Shown here: positions 25,357-44,368 of the stretch, one piece after another
Position numbering within the stretch: position 1 is the stretch's first letter
How the letters are laid out: each line of letters begins with the position of its first letter
Assembly (NCBI GenBank): GCA_020284085.1
Contig: JACEVL010000155.1
Span: forward strand, 1,410,001-1,474,000
Reading direction: 5' to 3'
Origin: Aporrectodea caliginosa
Taxonomy: Eukaryota; Annelida; Clitellata; Crassiclitellata; Lumbricidae
Length of the DNA: 64,000 bases
Program-made: the position numbers and the translations under genes
Notes under the pieces: model-generated
Told to the model about the DNA's origin: nothing
Databases searched by the model: none
Seen by the model: only the letters and a program-made list of their open reading frames with translations

Positions 25357-26084
25357 ATGATAGGTATATAATTATAGCCTACAGCCCTACACTCTACGAA
25401 CAAGTGATACAGGGACTTTACTAACATCTAGATCCTTATAAACGCCAAATGCGTAGCCTATACTCATCGGACACATCTCGGCCATCCATCAGTTGTTCGC
25501 CACCTATATATAGAGTTATAGACCTATTGTGTAGGCCTACTTAGCATTCTGCAGAGCTATAGGCTAAGCGTTCCTCCTCTTCCCGTTCCTTTTCTGAGTC
25601 AGTTCATCGTCATCTGGGATCCCGGTCATGTTCATAACTTCATATGCCTACTCTTAAATCCTTTATTCCCGATCTGGCAAACAGTGCCAAACACAGACAG
25701 TCATTCATATGACCTTCGACAACACAAATAATCTGGGTGGATACACTCAGTACACTCAGAAAGATTGATGGGTCGTTTTAGGTCGACGGCCAACCCCAAC
25801 AGAAATTTCGTATTCATAGGGGCCGACATATTACATACAAAGTCCATATGAAAAAATCCCAAATGGGTTACATATTAAGTCCTACCACATGAACCCAAAA
25901 TTATGATACTATGCGTAGAACTACAATGAAGCCCATAAATTATGGGAATTTTGTCCAATGGGTCGTTTTGAACGATGTCGATCTTAGATCAGCATAATTA
26001 TCGGAAAATCGTGGATTCAAGGTTCCAGAGCATTATACATTCTATTCCAAGTAGTAATAGCCTAGTAGTGAAAACCTTGCCTCG

Positions 26085-26236
26085 GTTTGACCTCCCAGAT
26101 TTTGACCTGGCACCGAAACGAACAGAGGAATTTGGCTATTGCGGACTTGATTTGATATAGCGCCGGTGAATAAGCTGGTCTCCCTGACGTGGCTTTTGTG
26201 GGCGCTGAGAAATTTTCGAAGATTTACATTACATTA
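26085..26236 (+). repeat. L2/CR1-like LINE 3' end, ATTACATT-tail subfamily
   Basis: It carries TTTTGACCTGGCACCGAAAC, the end of the coding region (CGLDLI then stop), AATAAGCTGGTCTCCCTGAC and TTTTGTGGGCGCTGAG, finishing TTTACATTACATTA. Confidence 0.85.
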
Positions 26237-27085
26237 TAGTAGTAGTTTCAGTTTAACGACACTGTGATAACAAAGATCAATAGCGTTGCCCTCCTCCTTT
26301 ATCGAGGCTTGTGACTGGCACTATCACAAGTAGGGCAGTGGCAGTTTTCTATTCCAAGAAGAACCGAGACGTGTTGTATTGCCCTTCGCTATTTTACGAA
26401 TAGATTCAGCAATGAATCATCAAAGAGCTTTTGTGGATGTTATCGCTGGCCACCTCTGTCGCCACAAGGGTCTCTGATCGTCGTGATCGATCGATCAATT
26501 ATTCGGCCAGTCAATCATCACCTAATAAAACTGTCTACACCGTCCTACACTGAACTGCCTCACTTGTAGGTTTATTACACAGATGTCGATGAGGTCCAGC
26601 GGCGGTAAACTGACTACCATGCAATGGCGTCTGTTCCATTAGTAACCCTGTCAGTGCCACCAGGGTCAAGGATGGCAACTGTACTATTTCATTCACGGAC
26701 GATGCGCCAAGGTCTGCCCTATCTTCTCCCCACGATCATACTCGCGTTAAATTACATGGTACCGAAACGGATGATGATATCAATCTCTCACGTTCCTTCT
26801 GCTTCTCTTCTTCTTTCTCTTCATTTTCTCCCCACAAACATCGATCATTCTGATCAATGCCCCTCATCCTTCTTACATGTATTAGGCTATCTATTATCTT
26901 CCTTCCACCCTACGTCTTGTCTCCCATCGCTCTGCTCTACTGCCTTTCTCTTTCCCTTTCTGATTCACATTTGCTTCTTTTTCAACCTTTCTTTCCCTGT
27001 GACTTCATTTGCGCAGTTTCTTTCCCTCTTTCTGATATCTTTTCATCCATTTCACTGCACGCTTTTGGTGCATGGCAGAAGGACG

Positions 27086-27231
27086 AATCGAATTCCATCA
27101 TGTTTTAATCGAATTCCATCATGTTTTAATCGAATTCCACCATGTTTTAATCGAATTCCACCATGTTTTAATCGAATTCCACCATGTTTTAATCGAATTC
27201 CACCATGTTTTAATCGAATTCCACCATGTTT
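27086..27231 (+). repeat. 21-bp minisatellite, 7 copies
   Basis: The unit is AATCGAATTCCACCATGTTT plus T. The first two copies have ATC in place of ACC; the last is truncated. Because 21 is divisible by three, several frames stay open on both strands, which creates apparent repeat proteins (NRIPPCF, KHGGIRL). Confidence 0.95.
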
Positions 27232-27264
27232 GGGCTCATCTGGCGACTCATGCATTTCTCTTTG

Positions 27265-27350
27265 GCCGTGGCTGGGCTGGGAGTGCCTCTGAGTAGGCTT
27301 CTTGAAGAGGCGCTATATAAATATCTGGAATGAATGAATGAAGGAAATGT
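27265..27350 (+). repeat. LINE/SINE 3' end with GGCGCTATATAAAT and GAATG tail
   Basis: CTTGAAGAGGCGCTATATAA is followed by ATATCTGGAATGAATGAATG, as in the tail of the 4585-4946 element. It directly follows the 21-bp minisatellite. A related piece lacking the GAATG tail lies at 3463-3522. Confidence 0.75.
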
Positions 27351-27875
27351 GGAACCACAGATAAATAATTTCGCAATGGTTTGAACCACGTCTACAACTC
27401 TACATATGATCACCACTTCTCCTGCTAAATCGACTGTCGTTGATCATTTACTACGATAACTGCATGGTGGAACAAGCATGTGATGGAAGAGTTTCTCTGG
27501 AACTTGGCTTGGGAAGAGTTTGCTGAACCATTCTGAGTGGAAGGAGCATACTAGCTTGGACCACTTTGGCCAAACTGAAGCAGAGCCAGTCGGAGCAGGA
27601 AGTGATTTCGTGTCAAGCTCTGGCTGGATGTGTCTTGGTGGAGCTCATGTCTGGTAGAGCTACATAGTTCTGCTCGGAGTGGCATACCTCTGTAGGTGGC
27701 CGTCCATGAGGTACAGTACTGAAAAATCTCAACATTTTACCTGGTAATAAGAAGAAAAGTTGGTGCAAATCCAATCACATTTACAATTCATTAACGACTT
27801 TGCAATAATCTGTAGAGGCCTTCAAAGCAGTTGGAAGAGAAGTCCCATCCAGCATGCCCATGGGCCTATAATACA

Positions 27876-27953
27876 ATGGGCATGACACCATAATTATGGG
27901 TCATATAATATATGATTTATAATATATGACCCATATTATGGTGTCATGCCCAT
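27876..27953. repeat. Foldback palindrome, ~37-bp arms
   Basis: The left arm ATGGGCATGACACCATAATT is followed by ATGGGTCATATAATATA; the right arm (ends at 27953) is its complement with one bulged base and two central mismatches. The loop is about 5 nt. Confidence 0.9.
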
Positions 27954-28268
27954 GGGGCCATTGCCTGTCAGACTTAAAACTGATTATTAGCTTTGAAACT
28001 GGTCATCAGGCTCAAAAGCAGTTTCCAAAGAAAGACAGCAAAGCCCAGCTCGTAAACTGCTGTAGTGTTGATACTGGTCAGAACATAGAAGAGCCGAGGC
28101 ACGATGTGCTTAACTAACTCATCCTCGGTGTAGTAGCGTTCAGCTGCACTGAAGTGGTTTGAATTAATCTGCTGCATGCCATAGGATCTCCATATATGAG
28201 AAATGATGGATGTGGCTGGCTCCTCTTGGACCTCTCCCGTCCCCATTTAGCATCGAGACCAACCGTGG

Positions 28269-28673
28269 ATGGGTAGATTTTTAATAGTCTTCTTTTCAGA
28301 CATTGTCCACAGAACAAACCCCGTGGAGATCAAGAGACGGAGGATTGAGATGCGGTGGCTGTCGCTGAAACAGCTTCAAGTTCATCTGTTGGATGGAATG
28401 AGAGACAGAGAAATATTGACTCAGATCAATAAGACAAACATTGAGAAACAACGCATCAAACCATACTCCATTGACTTAAGAAAGCCCTTACTTAGCGGAC
28501 TGCATCCCATCACAAGGCACTATCACATGCCTAGCATTGCCTACATATACAGAACACTAGCGAATACATCTGCATATCTAACCCATTTATTTAAGGCAGG
28601 TCACATACGTCATAAACCACAACTTCTAACCAACAGCCCTTTGTCCACATTTGGCATTTTAACAGTAAAATAG
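28269..28673 (+). CDS. Unrecognised ORF, 134 aa
   Basis: A Met-initiated ORF in the gene-poor interval. It has a hydrophobic start and a basic middle (EIKRRRIEMRWLSLKQLQVH). The RWLSL string recalls hAT transposases, but nothing else supports that. No splice partner was found. Possibly transposon debris. Confidence 0.2.
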   Translation: MGRFLIVFFSDIVHRTNPVEIKRRRIEMRWLSLKQLQVHLLDGMRDREILTQINKTNIEKQRIKPYSIDLRKPLLSGLHPITRHYHMPSIAYIYRTLANTSAYLTHLFKAGHIRHKPQLLTNSPLSTFGILTVK

Positions 28674-29339
28674 AAAATAAAAACAAAAAATCTCTTGAAG
28701 AAAAATGAATATTTAGATGATCTTTGCAAACAACAATGTTCAAAACTCAGCACCATGTCTCTGCATAAATTTAAAGCAGTTTGTATATGCTACTTGCACG
28801 GCATAACATTAAAATCACCAATCATGATATCAATATCACTTTACTAGTACATGTAACTTGTTTCTTGAAACAATGGTCACGATAATTCACAGCTAAATGA
28901 AACAGAACTGAAACTCCAAAATACCACTTCAGAACTCAAAGATCTGTCTGACAAAACATACCCATCTAATGTTTTATGGGCATTAGATCGGACCCACATG
29001 GGCTCTATACCAATGCTCTATACAGGTCCCATATACAAATATTAGTCCGTATATGAGCATGCTGGCAGGGTACCTTTTCAGCAAAATACAAATTCACATT
29101 GTTCATCATATGCCTTTCATATTTTCAATTAACCAGAAGCACTAAAAGCAAAATTCAGATGCATCACAGATGAAGTGCATTATTCTGCAACGACTCTTGG
29201 TACATCTAATCGATTTGTTGTTTAAACAAATACTTTATTCATTCTCTTGTATACTTTGCATTCTGATCTGACACTGTCCAGTACTGATAATGCACAAAAC
29301 AAAAAGACAGAAAAAAAGACGGAATATAAAAAGGCATTT

Positions 29340-29799
29340 GGGGCCGTCCATAAATGACGTCACGCACCTAGGGGGGTCGGGGGGTCGGAAATTTGTGACG
29401 ATGTGTGACGTGGGGGAGGGGGTCAGCCAAGTGTGACGTCACATCACGTCTGTGTAATTAAATTTAACAATTAACAACAATTTAATCTTAAAATAACAGC
29501 TCTAATTTTGAGTATTAAAATTTTCATAATTTTTGATTATTTTAATGTATACGGGCACCATTATTAATAATTTTCTAATTATTTAAATATTTGTCACCAT
29601 AAGATTTTTAAATACTTATTACAATGACAATAAATGGGCATTGAAACATGTTTTATTATCATGTGGAAGTTTCGTTTTAGGGGGGTCAGAGCTTTGTGAC
29701 GTCATTTTTCAGGGGGGTGACTTTTGTGACGAAGTGTGACGAGGGGAGGGGGGGTCAAAAATCGGCCAAAATAGCGTGACGTCATTTATGGACGGCCCC
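29340..29799. mobile_element. MITE with GGGGCCGTCC termini
   Basis: The two ends are inverted repeats, 26 bp and essentially perfect: GGGGCCGTCCATAAATGACG and onward, versus CGTCATTTATGGACGGCCCC. Inside, both ends also hold a direct G-rich motif (GTGTGACG plus G runs). The core is AT-rich and non-coding. Flanking TTT on each side may be the target duplication. Superfamily not assigned. Confidence 0.85.
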
Positions 29800-30466
29800 T
29801 TTCTCATAAAAAGCAAGAATGAACACTGGAAAGATAATTAATACAAGCAGTTGAAATCCACCACTTACCGTAATCAAGCATGTTAAATACAAACTTTCAA
29901 ATTGGAGCCTTGTTACTCAATGTGGTTAAATTAATTACAGGCGGATTTTAATAACTGAAACTAACAGTGAAGTTCATAATTAAATCCAAGAAAAGCACGA
30001 TATGAAAAACTCTAATAATGTTATACCTGTTACAAACCTTATAGAAGCTCTACATTTTTTTAGAGGTGTAAGTGCCATAAACGTTACCTTGACCACTTAA
30101 CATACCGGTAATTATATGCATGACTTTCTTCATTCTTATTATCAGTGAATAATGTTACTAAACCCCAACAAATAATCATTACTGTTATACATCAGTTGAA
30201 AAAGGTTAAACAGACTTTCCAAGATAAAGTCTAGTAGCAGTATGAGCAATTTGAATCCAAAGTCAGCAAGAGCAACATTTAAATTCTAAGTAATCTGTAC
30301 GTTTAGAAAAGCCTTGTAAAAAACAAGTCACAAATCAACTGCTAAGTATACAACAAGTCAGAGAAAGCCTAAAGGAATCTCAATGAAGCTAACAATGAAA
30401 ATATTACTTTACATTAATTTCACATGTCCAACAGTAGCACAAACATTTGTCAGCATGATCCTAATC

Positions 30467-31448
30467 ATATGTGACCCATCACCACAAAACCAGTCGCAAG
30501 TCGGATTTTTGACTTTTCGAGTATAACACACCATTTTAAAGACGAACACCTCCTCTATATAACAACACCAAAATTATAATTCTAGCTCAATCCTAACTGA
30601 AGTTATAGCTAAATAACTACATGGATGTATGAAAACTGTTTAACGGAGAAAAATGCGTCTAAAGTTGGCCGTCGGGATTTTCACGATCATCATCGGTTGT
30701 CAGTAGATAATCTTGGAAGAGTGCGTTCAATTTGTCCGTGTCTGACTTCGTTGAATTCAGAAGCTTCGCGATAATTATAGTCAGGCCTTATCTTAATTTT
30801 GATTGAAATGAATTATTATTTATTTGACCAGCAAACCCGATCTTGATTCTTTCAAAACAAAGTTGAAAACAATGCGTTGCCTCTTATTATTGATTTGCAT
30901 TATTCATAAGGTCACTGCGCATGCCAGTTGTACGTAACGTTCATGCACTTCGGCCCATGGTCGGCCTCAACCTGAATTGCCGACCAATCCGATAGCTCCA
31001 AACCTCAGTCTCATCACGTGACAGCAACTTGACTTAGTTTTGTTTACGAGTGAGACCTATTTTTGAACCATGCTATTGGCTGAGTTTGAATCGAATACGG
31101 CAATTATCTCGACATCATTGGCTAGACGAAAGACAGAGCTTTCAAATGATACCAAACATCAAGGTTGCACTGCTAAAAATAGAATGGATAAGAGCTGGTA
31201 AAATGGCGTAATTTCGGTGCGTTCGCACGAAATTTAAAACCATGACTTGTACAAAATCATCCAAATAATAACCTTAAACGTTATTTTTTCTCAAACTTTA
31301 ATGCGTTTTTGTATAAAATATATATTTTTAAATAATAATCTGTAATAATCTAAGAATTGAAAAAATTGACTTTGATCGGGTTTTTGCTCGTTTTCTCGAA
31401 ACGGAATATTGCGACTTCCGACTGGTTTCGTGAAAATGGGTCACATAT
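30467..31448. mobile_element. ~1-kb TIR DNA element, copy A
   Basis: It starts ATATGTGACCCATCACCACA followed by AACCAGTCGCAA and ends with the complement (ACTGGTTTCGTGAAAATGGG, TCACATAT). It has no ORF. A related copy is at 61876-62982; both share internal GGAGAAAAATGCGT and ATCACGTGAC-like blocks. It lies about 215 bp past the DECR1 stop and so may fall in its 3' UTR or just beyond. Confidence 0.82.
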
Positions 31449-31662
31449 ATAAAAACACATGTATCTGAAAACTAGAAGCTATCAGTATATGAAAAATATA
31501 ATGAAAGGAGAAATATGTAGAATATAAAATAATTATGCAAAATACATAAAATGTTCAACTTAGTAAAGTCTTACTGATATGCAAATAGCAGTAAAGCAGC
31601 TATGAGTAGATGGCACTATGATTGGATGCATGATGTTTCGCCAACCACTGATGTTGGTTGGT

Positions 31663-40992
<9,330 letters not shown>

Positions 40993-41323
40993 TGCAGCTC
41001 TAACATAAACACAGCCTCAGGTCAACAACAGTACAACACCCGCCAGACGCATTACTGTTATGTAGCAGTCCAGCGCACGTGTCTGGCCTAGTTTTGACAG
41101 AAGAAAAGGACAATTGCATCAGATGGCGCAACATGGACTTTGTAAGCATACGTTTTTGAATTTTGATTTTCGTTTATTAAATCAATGACAATAGGAGCAG
41201 ACAGAATGCTGCTCCTTTATATGTGTTAGGTTTGAGTGTTAAGTTTATAGTAATCGACTACGACCCATTCACCCTGTTATTAGTTTGCAAGCATTTGGTG
41301 CATTCTGTATTCTGATCCTGAGT

Positions 41324-41488
41324 GGCCGAGTGGGTTGGTAGCCTGCTCGTCACGTCGGCGCCCCGGGTTCGCTTCCCGGTCGGGTCGGTTTATCAGAGAT
41401 TAATTTCTCGGATCTTTACTGCGGGTGGCTCGGTCGCATTATAAACGTGGAGTACAATACAACACACAATACAACACATCACAATACA
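41324..41488 (+). repeat. tRNA-derived SINE with AATAC tail
   Basis: The head carries pol III boxes: A-box-like TGGCCGAGTGGGTTGG and B-box-like GGGTTCGCTTCCC. The tail is a degenerate ACAATACAACAC run that leads directly into a second SINE. It lies just upstream of the DECR1 start on the opposite strand. Confidence 0.72.
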
Positions 41489-41490
41489 AC

Positions 41491-41733
41491 TGGGGCGCGG
41501 TGGTTTAGGGGTATGTTCGGTGCCTTGCAGCTGGAGGGTTGCGGGTTCGAATCCACCTCAAAGTCGCCGCGTAGGGACCCTGGGCAAGTCCTTCACTCGC
41601 AATTGCTCATGCGCTTCGGCGTGAAACTCCGATTCAGCGTTCGCGCAGTAGTCGGGATATCGCGAGCGCCTCTGAATGGGAAATCTGGTAGGGGCGCTAT
41701 AACAAGTGTTCAAATACAATACAATACAATACT
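41491..41733 (+). repeat. tRNA-derived SINE with GGGGCGCTATA 3' end
   Basis: The tRNA-like head has TGGTTTAGGGGTATG (A box) and GGGTTCGAATCCACC (B box). The body holds GGGCAAGTCCTTCACTCGC, and the 3' end GGGGCGCTATAACAAG is followed by an AATAC repeat. That 3' end resembles the LINE tails at 4885 and 52440. Confidence 0.82.
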
Positions 41734-42284
41734 ATAATGAAGCAATGGCAGATTTCTCTGTTCCTATATAATTATTTATGTTAGTAGCCCAATAGCCGCC
41801 GACTCTCTGGGAGCCGTTGGTGCCAAATTCCCACCCAGACAGAAAGTTCACTGGGTCACTGGGTGCGTCCGACCCAGAAGAATTCGGACCTTAAATTCAA
41901 ATTTTTCAACAAGTTTAATACCCAACATTGCATGATCTCACAGCCCGTAGGTAAGCCCCTACATAGGCCTAAATAATAAATAAATAAATAAATAGGCCTA
42001 CTAACGCTGTCGCGCAAGTTTCAAATAGGCCTACTTCTTCTAACCTGGGATTATTATTACGTTACGTAACTCTTGACAAGAAAACAAATTTCTTTCTTAA
42101 CCAATAATGATTAACGACCAAATTTGTTATATCACATAGGCCTATAATAATATTATAGAACTTTGTCTTGTAAAGAAATAGAAACGAAGTGCCTGTGTTG
42201 TTTCCATTACAGTCTTTATAAAGACCGTTAGCTGAGTAACTTTATTGACATTCACAAGAACATCAAATTCTAGTAACTTTAAGA

Positions 42285-42550
42285 TCGAGAATTCAGATTC
42301 ATTTTGCGTGCTTTTGATGATGCAAAATCATCAATAATGTCATAATTAAGAGAATTGGCTATATCAAATTCAACTGACACACCTGACAAGCACATCAAGC
42401 GGTCTTGTCTCATAGTTGATCTGAAATAGTTTTCACAATTTTCACTTTGCTGAAAGTTCTTTCACATGAAGCAACAGTAGGGCCTACTGTCGCTGAAATT
42501 CTCAGAAATATGCAACGTGCAATTTCAATGTTGGGATAAATGTCTGTCCG
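42285..42550 (-). pseudogene. hAT (ZMYM-type) transposase C-terminal remnant with frameshift
   Basis: The - strand reads YPNIEIARCIFLRISA, TVASCERTFSKVKIVK, then after a +1 frame change NYFRSTMRQDRLMCLS, VEFDIANSLNY and IDDFASSKARKM. This is the TVASxERSFSKLK ... LRSTMxQxRL ... DFAxxKARK ending of ZMYM-like hAT transposases. The frameshift and lack of upstream domains make it a dead copy. Confidence 0.8.
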
Positions 42551-43146
42551 TGAGTTAATATGGATGATCTATTAATGTTAGGCTATATATAATACACTTT
42601 ATTTTTGTTATTTAATTTTATTACATTTGTTTCGTCAGTCGATGGTCGCTACTATGCAAAATCGTTGTCCAAGCCACGGGAACAGCCTACAGAGGGAATG
42701 AGTTTAGAAGACTTTTTAGTTGAGATTGTAAGGCCAGAACACTGCAGAACGAACTTTTGCTAAAAGCGTTCCAGATTCTAGGTTCAGCAGCAATTAAGCC
42801 GTTGTTCCAAGGAATGCTCAGAATGAGCAAGTCAGAAGATCAGTTAGTACGGAGGTATTTGGTGTTAGCAAGGACTGAACGTAGGCCTATAGGCTAATTA
42901 CGAGAACTCGTTGATGGTATTCACTTCTTTCCGGGAATTCCATATTATATCGATTGGTCTAGGAGGTTCCTGCAACACTGGAATTCATCAAACTTCAGAC
43001 ACAGCTTAAAGAATTCAATTCTTTCATCTTTTCCATCAAACACAAAAAGCCTTGCCATTTCCAAAGTCTAGTACAGAAGAATCAAACTGCTGCTATCAAG
43101 AGAGATAAAATAGGTACATTAATAACAATGTATACATATAAATTAT

Positions 43147-43325
43147 ATACGTGGCACCGTGGCTAATTGGTTAGAGTGCTTGGCCTGTAACTCGGGGAGA
43201 GGCAGTTACTGTGTACGGACCTTGAGCAAGTCCTTCACTCACAACTGCTCTGTGCCATCGATGTTCTTTCTATTGTATGTGCAATTCTGATCTTTGGAAG
43301 GAGGGCAATATCAAATACAGTTATA
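43147..43325 (+). repeat. tRNA-derived SINE, diverged relative of the 41491 copy
   Basis: The head, GTGGCTAATTGGTTAGAGTG, is A-box-like. The B box is degenerate. The body GAGCAAGTCCTTCACTCACA matches the SINE at 41491-41733, and the tail is ATCAAATACA. Confidence 0.75.
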
Positions 43326-43400
43326 TAGTCAAACTAATCTACCTGAGCTGTTTTAAGTTGCTATAAAGCTTGGAACAAGTAAAAGTAATTTAATATATAT

Positions 43401-43426
43401 GTATATCACCACGCGTGGTGATATAC
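43401..43426. repeat. Perfect 26-bp palindrome
   Basis: GTATATCACCACG is followed directly by its exact complement CGTGGTGATATAC, with no loop. It lies between NEMF and DECR1, close to the SINE at 43147. Confidence 0.95.
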
Positions 43427-44368
43427 CTTTATAACGGGACATGAAAATATAGTCATAAATATCCAGAATGCCACTTTGCCAAGTTTACAGCAATACCAAA
43501 ATCGTGCAGCATTTGCGGCTAATTTTAGGATCTAGAACATTTGAGTCAACCTCTAAACAATGAACACAAAAACATGCAAACAAATTTAGGATACAACAGT
43601 TGTGAAGATACATTATAACATGTGCTACAAACTGACCACTGTTGTGTACTGGTACAATGGAACTTCTTTATGATGTTACTACCCAGTGGTCAAAGTGGGA
43701 AACAAGAGGTGCCAGTATGGATATAAGAACCATTCCCCCTTCCCTACTGGTATGGATTTCTCGCCTGGAGAAGTACTGGTATGCTTTGAGCCGGCCAGGA
43801 CAGGTGCCGTATGGCATACTGTTTCATACCGTCACACTTCAAGCACTGTTACTGCCTCTGGATACGATATTAAGAGCTGTGCTAGGACAGGGCTGTGTTA
43901 GCACCGAGGATGTCTTCCAAACGCTGAATTAAATTTGGAATCTATTTCCCAACCATCTTAGTATATATCAGAATCCAAGTTGTCATATTATAGGTATAAG
44001 TATATTCTACCATAGTGTAGTAATATACATCTAAGATTAATTTATTAGTGTCATAATATTTATGACAAAATATACTTTATGATACCATAAACAAGATAAA
44101 CCTAAAATAAATTCAATTTTATATCACACAGCAATAGGTTGCTTTCCTCTGAAATCAGTTCAACTTGAAGGAGGCATCCAAATCAGGTCAATAGCAAGAA
44201 GAGTTGATACAGAAGAATTTTTTTACAGATTCATGGTTGACAAACGTCAAGATGTTTCTGGTTTTTCCAACTGTGTAGCTTCCAGATTTAATAAATGGAC
44301 TTTCCAAATGGTATGAATTGTATGTCTGATTTGTGAACTGTGTAGATAAAGAAACATGTAGATGGCAA

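Larger units (their letters stand above)
41000..44368. other. NEMF-DECR1 intergenic region
   Basis: It carries the DECR1 promoter side (no clear TATA box close to the ATG), three SINEs, the hAT relic and the 26-bp palindrome. TTTATT at 44041-44046 is a candidate NEMF polyadenylation signal on the - strand, about 325 bp past the stop. Confidence 0.55.

Noticed and set aside
27052..27296. Apparent tandem-repeat proteins on both strands
   Set aside because: Explained by the 21-bp minisatellite whose unit is a multiple of three.
41324..41400. A functional tRNA gene
   Set aside because: A- and B-box-like motifs are present but there is no clean cloverleaf or acceptor stem, and an AATAC tail follows; it is a SINE head.
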